DNA from: Pseudomonadota bacterium
GTDB taxonomy: Bacteria; Pseudomonadota; Alphaproteobacteria; Azospirillales; Azospirillaceae
Length of the DNA stretch: 27,611 nt
Direction: 5' to 3'
Assembly: GCA_023411035.1 (NCBI GenBank)
Contig: JAEYPE010000160.1
Span: 1-27,611, forward strand
The notes under the pieces were generated by a model. That model had not been told where the DNA came from, did no database searches, and was given only the letters and a program-made list of their open reading frames with translations. Below, in pieces: positions 7,387 to 14,488 of this stretch. A program made the position numbers and the translations under genes. How positions within the stretch are numbered: the first letter of the stretch is position 1; each line of letters opens with the position of its first letter.

Positions 7387-7732
7387 CGGCTGCAAGGCTC
7401 CCTGAAAACCGTCGTCACGCCCCGGAAACCCCAGGGCAACCCATTGTTAGCCTTTTGCGCGCATTTGTAACAAATGGTTTCGTCCTCCTCGGGGCGTACC
7501 GGTGTTGTGCAACGTGAAAGCGCCGCTGCGGCGCAAGCTGCCCGTTCTAAGGAAAGTGTCTGTATTTCCAGGCTTATTCACTTCGGTCCCATAGTGCGCC
7601 CCACAAAGTAAACCATCTTTTAATCATGATCTGGGACAGGATGTCGCACGCCGGTTCCTTTTAATGATACCTTTGGCGTATCGGAAATGCTATCGGTGAA
7701 CGCTCCTTCATTACAAAATACATACATGGACC
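7387..7732. promoter_or_regulatory. Shared divergent region between two PilZ chemoreceptor genes
   Basis: This 346-bp stretch has no gene and must hold the promoters of both chemoreceptors. Visible structure: the palindrome CATTTGTAACAAATG at 7462-7476 (six-base arms, three-base centre) and the GC-rich inverted repeat GCGCCG-CTG-CGGCGC at 7520-7534. The part from about 7590 to 7732, in front of the globin receptor, is AT-rich. I could not identify a convincing sigma-28, sigma-54 or sigma-70 promoter, nor a clear ribosome site before the globin receptor start. Confidence 0.5.
7462..7476. repeat. Palindrome CATTTGTAACAAATG, possible operator
   Basis: Six-base arms CATTTG and CAAATG flank the centre TAA, about 75 bp upstream of the membrane chemoreceptor start. 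The symmetry and location suit a dimeric regulator site, but one copy of a short palindrome can occur by chance. Confidence 0.35.
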
Positions 7733-9733
7733 ATGTCGGAATCCCTTCGCGCCCTGGACGCCACCAAGACTGCCTATTTCGGCCTGGGACCGGAAGCGGT
7801 CAGCAGCCTGCAGCGGGCGCTGCCGATCATTTCCAGAGCCTTGCCGGGGATTCTGGACCGCTTTTATGCCCGCACGTTGTCGCAGCCCGAACTGGCCAGC
7901 CTGTTCACCAGCCCGCAGCAGGTCGAAGGGGCCAAGCGTGCCCAGATCGCGCACTGGACCCGGCTGTTCGAAGGCCACTTCGACGACGGTTATAAGGAAT
8001 CCGCGCGCGCCGTCGGCATCGCCCATCACCGCATCGGGCTGAGCCCGAGCTGGTACGTCGGCGGTTATGCCTTCATCCTGGGCGAGATCATGGCCGCCCT
8101 GGCGGAAAGCATGGGCGGGTCCTTCCTGACCGGCAGCCGGCTGGGCTCCATCGTGACCATGCAGCGCGCCGTGGTGTCGGCGGTGATGATGGATCTGGAC
8201 GCCGCGCTGTCCGTCTATTGGGACCGGCTGATCGACGAACGGCTCCAGGCCGTGGATGCCATGGTCGATTCCATCGACCACGAGGCGAACGACGTGGTGG
8301 ACAGCGTCGCCAGCTACACCGAGGATCTGCGCCGCACCGTCGGCGAACTGGACAGCGTCTGCGCGGTGGTGAAGGACAGCATCACCGGCACTTCCAGCGA
8401 CACCGAAGCCGCACTGGACGCCGCCCAGACCGTCGCTGCGGGGGCGGAGCAGCTTCAGGCCGCGGTCGGGGAAATCTCGCTCCAGGTCAACGGCGCGTCG
8501 CGCATCGCGGGCGAAGCGGTGGAGAAGAGCGGCGAGGCCCGCCAGGTCATGGCGCAGCTCAGCACCGCGGCGCAGGAGATCGGCGGCATCCTGAACATCA
8601 TCCGCGCCATCGCCGGGCAGACCAACCTGCTGGCCCTGAACGCCACCATCGAGGCGGCACGGGCGGGCGAGGCCGGCAAGGGCTTCGCCGTCGTCGCCAC
8701 GGAGGTGAAGAACCTCGCCGGACAGTCGGCCAAGGCGGCGGACGAGATCTCCGCCAAGATCGGCGCGATCCAGGCGGTGGCGGAACAGGCCATCACCGGC
8801 ATGGACGGGGTGGCCACCACCATCAACACCATGCAGGAGATCAACTCCTCCATCGCCGCGGCGGTGGAGGAACAGTCCTCCGCCTCGCGCGAGATCGCCC
8901 GCAACATCGGCGGGGTCGCCGGAATCTTCCGCGGCATCGCAACCCGCATGACCGAGGTCAGCGGCGAGACGCAGCGGGCCACCACCGTGGCCTACACGGT
9001 CGGCGAAAGCGCCAACCGCATGCAGGAGGCGCTGGACACCCTGCCGACCCTGCTGGCGCGGGCCATCCGCACCTCCTCCGATCTGGCGAACCGGCGCCAC
9101 ACGCGCCGCCGCCCGGTGCTGCTGGAAGGCAGCGTGGACCACACGCCGGCGCTGGTCCGCGACATTTCCGAATGCGGCTGCTACGCCGAGACGAAGGGCG
9201 CGCCGCCCACCGGCGGGCAGGTCACCGTATCGCTTCCCAGCTACAATCTGTCCATGCGCGGATCGGTCGTGGCGCGCCACGACAACCGGCTGCACATCCG
9301 CTTCGACGAGCGGAAAGTCAGCCGCGACGAGGTGAACCGCATGAGCCGTGACGGGGTGGGCGAGCTGGTCCGTCTGGCGAAGCAGGACCATCTGGCCTTC
9401 GTGGAGAAGATCATGGAGGCGGTGAGCGGCCAGCGCACGCTTCTGCCGGCGGATCTGTCCACCCACCATTCCTGTCGCCTGGGCCGCTGGTACGACAGCG
9501 TGAACGACCCCAAGACCATGCGCCTGTCCACCTACAAGGGCATGGCCGGTCCCCACCGGGTCGTCCACGAGTCGGGCCGCGAGACGCTGATCGCCCTGCA
9601 CGCCGGCAACCGTATGGAGGCCGAACGCCACGCCGCAGAGATGAAACGGGCGTCGGCGGAGGTGGTCCGCCTGCTCGACGAGCTGGAGCGTGACTTCGCC
9701 CGCACCCTCGCCGAACCCGAATCCACCCGGTAG
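7733..9733 (+). CDS. Soluble globin-coupled chemoreceptor: globin, MCP, PilZ, CZB
   Basis: A 666-residue receptor with no membrane helix. Residues 1-165 are a HemAT-type sensor globin; AHHRIGLSPSWYVGGY (97-112) matches the proximal-histidine helix, with His98 as the likely haem ligand, so it should sense oxygen or another diatomic gas. The MCP signalling core has its hairpin tip at about 296-330 (QTNLLALNATIEAARAGEAG). Residues 452-530 form a PilZ domain (RHTRR and DISECG motifs, followed by a beta-rich stretch ending LHIRFD). Residues 550-655 form a CZB zinc-binding domain: His553, HHSCRLGRWY (578-587) and HRVVH (608-612). The ATG at 7733 gives MSESLRALDA; an ATG six bases upstream is also in frame, and neither has a clear ribosome site. 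It diverges from the membrane PilZ chemoreceptor, so both may serve the same chemotaxis array. Confidence 0.95.
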   Translation: MSESLRALDATKTAYFGLGPEAVSSLQRALPIISRALPGILDRFYARTLSQPELASLFTSPQQVEGAKRAQIAHWTRLFEGHFDDGYKESARAVGIAHHRIGLSPSWYVGGYAFILGEIMAALAESMGGSFLTGSRLGSIVTMQRAVVSAVMMDLDAALSVYWDRLIDERLQAVDAMVDSIDHEANDVVDSVASYTEDLRRTVGELDSVCAVVKDSITGTSSDTEAALDAAQTVAAGAEQLQAAVGEISLQVNGASRIAGEAVEKSGEARQVMAQLSTAAQEIGGILNIIRAIAGQTNLLALNATIEAARAGEAGKGFAVVATEVKNLAGQSAKAADEISAKIGAIQAVAEQAITGMDGVATTINTMQEINSSIAAAVEEQSSASREIARNIGGVAGIFRGIATRMTEVSGETQRATTVAYTVGESANRMQEALDTLPTLLARAIRTSSDLANRRHTRRRPVLLEGSVDHTPALVRDISECGCYAETKGAPPTGGQVTVSLPSYNLSMRGSVVARHDNRLHIRFDERKVSRDEVNRMSRDGVGELVRLAKQDHLAFVEKIMEAVSGQRTLLPADLSTHHSCRLGRWYDSVNDPKTMRLSTYKGMAGPHRVVHESGRETLIALHAGNRMEAERHAAEMKRASAEVVRLLDELERDFARTLAEPESTR

Positions 9734-9756
9734 CCGGCTCCAATGAAACGGCGGTC

Positions 9757-9780
9757 CCGCCGGGCGTCAGCGCCCGGCGG
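9757..9780 (-). terminator. Perfect hairpin between convergent genes; SPFH stop codon in its loop
   Basis: CCGCCGGGCG (9757-9766) and CGCCCGGCGG (9771-9780) form a perfect 10-bp stem with a four-base loop. The loop contains the stop codon of the minus-strand SPFH gene (9767-9769). On the minus strand a short TTT follows some bases later, and the plus strand has no T-tract, so termination is plausible but may need Rho. It separates the globin receptor (ends 9733) from the SPFH gene. Confidence 0.55.
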
Positions 9781-10873
9781 TGTCCGGCGGAGGTTCCGGC
9801 GTGGTGTTGTCCGGCGGCAACTCGTCCAGGGTGGACAGGCGGCCAGCCAGCCCGTCCGGCTCCTTCTCGGCGGTTTCGTGGGACTGCGCGGCGGCGGTGC
9901 CGGCGCCGGGGCCGGATTTGGCGTCGTCGCCGGTGTTCAGGATGACCGGCAGCCCATCCCGCCCGCCGATGATGATGGTCTTGGCGTTCGGGGAGGTGGC
10001 GAAGGCCCGCGTCGCCTCGATGCCGCGCAGGCGCAGATATTCCGGCGTGATGTTGCGGGCGACGATGTCCTGGAAGTCGCGGACGCCTTCCGCCTCGATC
10101 CGCTTGCGGTCGCGCTCCTTGACTTCGCGGGCGATGCGGAAGTCGTACTCCTCCATGATCTGCTGCTGCTCGATCTTGCGGTCTATTGCCTGACGGACCA
10201 GCGGCGGGAAGCTGACCCCGGCCACCAGCACATCCTCCACCCGGATCATCACGGCGTTGTAGTTGTCCGCCGTCGTGCCGGGAGGCAATTTCAAATCCCG
10301 CATGTCGGTCGGCGGCGCCGGGAACTGGCGGCGCGCTTCGTTCAGCAGGAAGCTCTGGATGTCCGCGCGGTTGACCGAATAGAAATTCTCCGGCTTGTGC
10401 TTCGACACGAATTCGTAGACGAGGCTGGCGATTTCCGGATGCACCAGCTTTTCCGCGTACTCGCTCCCAGCCAGCTTGTGGAGCAAGCCGGCGGCGGGCG
10501 GGTTGACGCGGTAGCGCAGCGCCACGTTCACCGTCATCGACATGCCGTTGGCCGCCACCGCCTCGTAGGTGCGGCTGTCGGTGCGCAACCGCACGTCGTA
10601 CATCGTCACCCGGTCCCACGGGAAGATCAGGTGGGTTCCTTCGCCGTAAACCCGGTCGGTGACCGTGCCGCCGAAGAAGCGCAGCCACAGCACACCGACA
10701 TGGCCGGAGGGCACCTCCACGAAGACGGAGGGGGCGATGGCGAGGAAGCCCAGGATCAGGGAAAGCGTCAGCGCGTAGATCGACATGCTGCGCCGCTTCA
10801 CCCAGAGGTGGGTGCGCTGCCGCAAGGGCGCGCGGACGGCGCCGTTTCCGGCGGACTGGTCCAGCGTGGTCAT
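9767..10873 (-). CDS. SPFH/band-7 (prohibitin/stomatin-type) membrane protein
   Basis: A 368-residue protein with one N-terminal membrane helix (about 31-53, SIYALTLSLILGFLAIAPSV) followed by an SPFH domain that begins VEVPSGHVGVLWLRFFGG and continues through the GEGTHLIFPW, RTDSRTYEAVAANG and VNVALRYRV segments. The region around 230-290 is charged and helical (IDRKIEQQQIMEEYDFRIAREVKERDRKR), as in the coiled coil by which these proteins form large ring-like oligomers. The C-terminal 50 residues are Pro/Glu/Ala-rich and probably disordered. SPFH proteins act as membrane scaffolds, often controlling FtsH-type proteases or lipid microdomains; the partner here is unknown. Its ATG overlaps the stop codon of a 65-residue membrane protein gene, so the two are translationally coupled. 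Confidence 0.92.
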   Translation of the reverse strand: MTTLDQSAGNGAVRAPLRQRTHLWVKRRSMSIYALTLSLILGFLAIAPSVFVEVPSGHVGVLWLRFFGGTVTDRVYGEGTHLIFPWDRVTMYDVRLRTDSRTYEAVAANGMSMTVNVALRYRVNPPAAGLLHKLAGSEYAEKLVHPEIASLVYEFVSKHKPENFYSVNRADIQSFLLNEARRQFPAPPTDMRDLKLPPGTTADNYNAVMIRVEDVLVAGVSFPPLVRQAIDRKIEQQQIMEEYDFRIAREVKERDRKRIEAEGVRDFQDIVARNITPEYLRLRGIEATRAFATSPNAKTIIIGGRDGLPVILNTGDDAKSGPGAGTAAAQSHETAEKEPDGLAGRLSTLDELPPDNTTPEPPPDTAGR

Positions 10874-11067
10874 CGCGTTCTCGTCGTCGGTATCTTCTCA
10901 CGTTCCCGCGTGCTGGGGCGACCCACCGCCTGGATCAGGAAATTCACGGGCGGAGTCAGGAAGAAGGCCAGCAGGAGATGGCCGACGAAGCCGATCGTGG
11001 TGTTGCGGCCCATGAAGCCGCACACCAGGCAGGCAAGGAGATAGAGCGTGACGAGAATGAGGGGCAT
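10870..11067 (-). CDS. Small two-helix membrane protein coupled to the SPFH gene
   Basis: A 65-residue protein beginning MPLILVTLYLLACLVCGFMG, with two membrane helices (about 1-19 and 25-47) joined by the short loop GRNTTIGF, and a basic, Arg/Thr-rich tail (GRPSTREREKIPTTRTR). The ATG at 11067 has a GGAAG five bases upstream. The stop TGA overlaps the SPFH start by the ATGA arrangement, which argues that it is a real gene and works with the SPFH protein. I do not recognise a named family. SPFH proteins often have a small membrane partner such as NfeD, but this one lacks the NfeD OB-fold domain. Confidence 0.78.
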   Translation of the reverse strand: MPLILVTLYLLACLVCGFMGRNTTIGFVGHLLLAFFLTPPVNFLIQAVGRPSTREREKIPTTRTR

Positions 11068-11194
11068 GCGCTTCCGGCCTTGGAATGGGAACAGGGCGGG
11101 AGGATGACGGCTGCCGGAGGGGAGGGGGCGGGGATGCGCGGTGGCGTCCCCGCCTGTCCTAACGGTCCACCGTGGCGGTGTCCGGGCGCGGTGG

Positions 11195-11866
11195 TCAGGC
11201 CGCGGCCGGGGCCGCCTCCGCCTCCGGCGCCGCACCCTTGCGGCGGCGGGCTTCCTCGAACTTCTCGCGGAAATAGGTCTTCACCTTCTCCGGCTGGAAG
11301 GTCAGGAAGGTGCCGCCCGACGCGAAGTGCTGCTGGAAGACCCTGCCCAGCGCATAGGTGAAGGCGCTGTTGAAGGCCGGCTGGGTCGCCAGCCGCGTGA
11401 CCGTGCCGATCACCGGCACCGACCGCAGGGCGACATGGAGCGCCGCGGAGCTGAGCAGGCTGCCGGCCAGAGCGGTCGGGGCGACCGTGGCGAACAGCGT
11501 GCCGACCGCGGAACGGCCGATGTCACCGCGGAAGTCGATGCCGTGCAGCTCCGACAGCTCCTTCAGCAGGCGGAGCTGGACGACGGCCAGGGCGGCGGTG
11601 TCCACGAAGTTCAGCGGGATGACGCCCGCGGCGGCGGACAGCAGCACATGCTTGCGGATGATCTCCGCAGCGCGGGCCTCCGTGGAAACCGGAGCGGCTT
11701 CGGACGCGGTGGCTTCCGCTGCCGTCTCCGGAGCGGCTTCCGAAGCCGTGGCGGTAGCGGTGGTTTCGGGGGCGGTCTTCTCGGCCTCCGGAGCCGGGGT
11801 GGGGGCCGGGGTGGCCGCCGTTTCCGGCTTGGCCTTGCCGCCCGGCGTTTCCTTCTCACTGACCAT
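11195..11866 (-). CDS. DUF697 (YcjF-related) membrane-associated protein
   Basis: A 223-residue protein. The first 65 residues are a low-complexity Ala/Pro/Thr/Glu tract, followed by a DUF697-type helical domain: EIIRKHVLLSAAAGVIPLNF, VDTAALAVVQLRLLKELSEL, HGIDFRGDI, two Gly/Ala-rich hydrophobic segments and RLATQPAFNSAFTYALGRVF. The C-terminus is again Ala/Glu-rich. The ATG at 11866 (MVSEKETPGG) has a GGAG 11 bases upstream; a longer frame from 11911 lacks support. DUF697 domains occur in YcjF and on some GTPase-linked membrane proteins; the biochemical role is unknown. It lies 127 bp upstream of the two-helix/SPFH pair on the same strand and may be cotranscribed. The gap (11068-11194) holds an 8-bp GC hairpin (11127-11154) without T-tract. 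Confidence 0.82.
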   Translation of the reverse strand: MVSEKETPGGKAKPETAATPAPTPAPEAEKTAPETTATATASEAAPETAAEATASEAAPVSTEARAAEIIRKHVLLSAAAGVIPLNFVDTAALAVVQLRLLKELSELHGIDFRGDIGRSAVGTLFATVAPTALAGSLLSSAALHVALRSVPVIGTVTRLATQPAFNSAFTYALGRVFQQHFASGGTFLTFQPEKVKTYFREKFEEARRRKGAAPEAEAAPAAA

Positions 11867-11973
11867 GCTGTGGTGCTCCAAAAATGGACGTTGTCGAGAG
11901 AAAATCAGCAATGAACGCCGTGTACCGGGATGGTTCGCGGCGACTGTCGGCCCCGAAGGGACGGCCCGCTCCG

Positions 11974-12000
11974 AAAACGCCGCCGGTGTTTGCCGGCGGC
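11974..12000 (-). terminator. Intrinsic terminator of the peptide-biosynthesis operon
   Basis: GCCGCCGG (11979-11986) and CCGGCGGC (11993-12000) form a perfect 8-bp GC stem with a six-base loop. On the minus strand the stem is followed by G-TTTT (the A run at 11974-11977). It lies about 63 bp after the thioesterase stop, at the end of the synthetase operon and before the DUF697 gene. Confidence 0.85.
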
Positions 12001-12062
12001 ACCGTCATATGGGCTAACGAATTTGGTTGTTCTCGTCAAAGTAATTGCCATTGGAAATAAGT

Positions 12063-12839
12063 TCATTGTGCCGATCCGTGCTGAAAAACGCATTTAAGCA
12101 ACTGCGAGACAATCGATGCGCGGTGCTCGTGCAGGAAAAAGTGACCGCCGGGAAGCGTGCGCAGCGTGAAGCCCGCTCCGGCCAGCCGCATCCAGCCGGC
12201 GACCTCCGCTGCCTTGGCCTCGGCGTCCTCGGCGCCGGCGAAGGCCAGCATCGGCACGGGCAGCGGCGGGGGATCGTCCTCATGGAAGGTGTCCGACATG
12301 GCGAAGTCGGCCCGCAGCGTGGGCAGCATCAACTCCATCAGCTCGTCGCAGGCCAGGACTTCCGGCGGGGTGCCGCCCAGCGCGACGAGACGTGCGCGGA
12401 AGGCCGCGTCGTCCAGGCCGTGGGACGGCGGCCGCCGCGACGGCAGATGCGGTGCCCGGCGCCCGGACAAGGCCAGCAGAGCGGGCGGCGTGCCCCGCGC
12501 CACCAGCGCGCGGGCGGTGGCGTAGGCCAGCGCCGCTCCCAGCGAATGGCCGAACAGGATCAGGGGCCGGTCCCCAAGCGGCTCCAGCGCGGCGAGGATG
12601 GCGGGCACGGCGTCCGCCACCCGGCTCAGCGGCGGCTCGCCGATGCGGTTTTCCCGTCCCGGCAGGCGCACGGCCAGCAGTTCCGTGTCCGGCCCGGCCT
12701 CGGGCGCCCAGTCGCGGAAGACGGAGGCGCCTGCTCCCGCATAGGGGAAGCAAACCAGGGTCCGGCGCGGGGCGGCCACCGGGTGGAAACCTTGCAGCCA
12801 GGGGGAAGCGGGCCAGGGGATTGCGGACGGGGCCATCAT
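12063..12839 (-). CDS. Type II (stand-alone) thioesterase of the peptide synthetase operon
   Basis: A 258-residue alpha/beta hydrolase of the GrsT/TEII family. These enzymes remove wrongly loaded or stalled groups from carrier domains of nonribosomal peptide or polyketide synthetases. Signatures: LVCFPYAGAGASVFRDW near 28-44, LLAVRLPGRENRIGEPP (54-70), nucleophile Ser99 in FGHSLGAALAY, the Asp/Glu-containing FAGAEDAEAKAAEVAGW region, and catalytic His233 in GGHFFLHEH. The length is usual. Its ATG (12839) overlaps the stop of the upstream exporter gene; a second ATG follows directly. The synthetase has a reductase in place of a C-terminal thioesterase, so this protein most likely proofreads and does not release the product, although hydrolytic release cannot be excluded. 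Confidence 0.93.
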   Translation of the reverse strand: MMAPSAIPWPASPWLQGFHPVAAPRRTLVCFPYAGAGASVFRDWAPEAGPDTELLAVRLPGRENRIGEPPLSRVADAVPAILAALEPLGDRPLILFGHSLGAALAYATARALVARGTPPALLALSGRRAPHLPSRRPPSHGLDDAAFRARLVALGGTPPEVLACDELMELMLPTLRADFAMSDTFHEDDPPPLPVPMLAFAGAEDAEAKAAEVAGWMRLAGAGFTLRTLPGGHFFLHEHRASIVSQLLKCVFQHGSAQ

Positions 12840-14488
12840 GCCTCCTCCAGCGCGAAGAGGAGATGGTGGCCGTGCCCTTCCTCGATGCGGCCTTCGTTCA
12901 TGTGGTAAACGCGGTCGGCGAGGCCGAACCAGCGCTCGTCGTGGGTCACGCAGATGACGATCTTGCCCTTCGCCTTCAACTCCGGCAGCAGCTCCTCATA
13001 GAAGACGCGGCGGAAATGCGGGTCCTGATCGGCGGCCCATTCGTCCAGGACGATGACCGGCTTGTCCTCCAACTGCGCGACCACGAGGGCGAGGCGCTTG
13101 CGCTGGCCGGTGGACAGGGCGACCGTGCTGAAGCAGCCGTCCGCGACCGTCACCTTGTCCTGCATCTCCAGCCGTTCCAGCAGGGTGCGGACGCGCGCCG
13201 GGTCGGGGTCGGCCACGCCGTAGAGGCGGCGCGACAGGTGATAGTCGGAGAAGATGGCGGAGATCATGTCGCGGTAGCTCTGCATCCGCTCCGCCGGCAC
13301 CGGCTCCCCATCGGCGAGGAGCTGGCCGCCGCTCAGCGGCATCAGCCCGGTCAACAGGCGCAGCATGGTGGATTTGCCGGACCCATTGCCGCCGGTGACG
13401 AAGGTGATCTCCCCCGCCCGGAACTCCGCCGACAACGGCCCGACCGCGAAGACCGGGGCTTCCTCGCCGTCGTGATAGGCGAAGGCGGCGTCCTTCAGCG
13501 CGATGACGGCGGGCGGGCCGGGAAGCCGGTCCGCACCCTCGTCCGGGGCGCTTCCGGCGGCGGCGCGCAGGCGCTCCTCCATCGCCTCGATGTTGGACAG
13601 GGCCATCTCGGTCTGGGCGACCAGAGGGGTGACGAAGGAGACGGTGCTGACCGGCCCGACGATGAACAGCGCCGCCGTGGTCGCCGCCACCACCACCTCG
13701 TGATAGCCGGTGGTGAAGAGCGGCACGACGAAGACCATCATGCCGATCAGCGTGTAGAACATCGCCTCGACCAGCGCGAAATTGCGGCCCCACTGCGCCT
13801 TCATGTCCACATTCACCGCCCGCGCCTGGGACGAGGCGTCGGCGAGGCCGCGGATCAGTCCGTCGCCGCGGGGGCGGTTCATCCGCACCTCCTTGAAGCC
13901 GCGCAGCAGGTCGGTCAGCCCGTCGAAGACGCGCGCCTCCGCCGCCGCGGCCTCAATCATGTTGCGGCGCAGGCGCTTCACCCGCGCGACCTTCACGGCC
14001 ACCGCGACCCCGGCGAAGGCGAAGGCCATCACGCAGGCCAGCGGCGACAGCCAGGCCAGATAGACCGCCAGGAAGACCAGCATGACCGCCTGCTGCCCGC
14101 CGATCGCCAGCAGGGGCAGGGTCTGGGCCAGGGTCTGCGTGTCCTGGGTCAGCACGCCGTGCAGCGACGCCCGCCCGATGCGGTCCACGGTGACCAGATC
14201 GGAGCGGCGCACCAGTTCGAACAGGCGCAGCCGGATCTTGTGGATCAGCCGCTCGGCGTCCTGGGACGCGGTTATCAGCGCGTAGTTGTGGGTCACCCCG
14301 AACAGCGTCACCGTGACCGCGTACATCACCAGCAACCGCGGGCTGACGATGCCCTTCGCGGCGTCCTTGGCGGCGGCGTCCACCAGCCACAGCAGGGCCG
14401 CGGTCGCGATCGCCGACAGGACGTTCATCAGGGCGAGGGTTCGCAGATTCTCCGGAATCTCGCGCAGGACGATGGATGCCAGCTTCAT
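12836..14488 (-). CDS. Cyclic-peptide-type ABC exporter, fused permease-ATPase (second copy)
   Basis: A 550-residue half-transporter with an N-terminal membrane domain of about six helices (1-300) and a C-terminal ATPase. The Walker A motif is GGNGSGKST (366-374), the signature loop LSTGQRKRLAL (458-468) and Walker B VIVLDEWAADQDP (478-490), with the switch histidine in VICVTHD. The LDEWAADQDP variant and GQRKR signature loop are typical of the SyrD/PvdE group that exports nonribosomal lipopeptides and siderophore precursors across the inner membrane. Its ATG overlaps the stop of the preceding exporter gene and its stop overlaps the thioesterase start, so all three are coupled. With the neighbouring paralogue it could form a heterodimer, or each could form a homodimer; the sequence does not decide. 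Confidence 0.94.
   Translation of the reverse strand: MKLASIVLREIPENLRTLALMNVLSAIATAALLWLVDAAAKDAAKGIVSPRLLVMYAVTVTLFGVTHNYALITASQDAERLIHKIRLRLFELVRRSDLVTVDRIGRASLHGVLTQDTQTLAQTLPLLAIGGQQAVMLVFLAVYLAWLSPLACVMAFAFAGVAVAVKVARVKRLRRNMIEAAAAEARVFDGLTDLLRGFKEVRMNRPRGDGLIRGLADASSQARAVNVDMKAQWGRNFALVEAMFYTLIGMMVFVVPLFTTGYHEVVVAATTAALFIVGPVSTVSFVTPLVAQTEMALSNIEAMEERLRAAAGSAPDEGADRLPGPPAVIALKDAAFAYHDGEEAPVFAVGPLSAEFRAGEITFVTGGNGSGKSTMLRLLTGLMPLSGGQLLADGEPVPAERMQSYRDMISAIFSDYHLSRRLYGVADPDPARVRTLLERLEMQDKVTVADGCFSTVALSTGQRKRLALVVAQLEDKPVIVLDEWAADQDPHFRRVFYEELLPELKAKGKIVICVTHDERWFGLADRVYHMNEGRIEEGHGHHLLFALEEA

Noticed and set aside
5338..7470. Long plus-strand frame antisense to the membrane chemoreceptor, and 7661-9631 antisense to the globin receptor
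   Set aside because: Both have compositional bias only, no domain motifs, and lie wholly opposite genes with many conserved motifs.
11127..11154. GC hairpin GGCGGGGA/TCCCCGCC as terminator of the DUF697 gene
   Set aside because: The loop is 12 bases long and no T-tract follows on the minus strand, so it is not a convincing intrinsic terminator.
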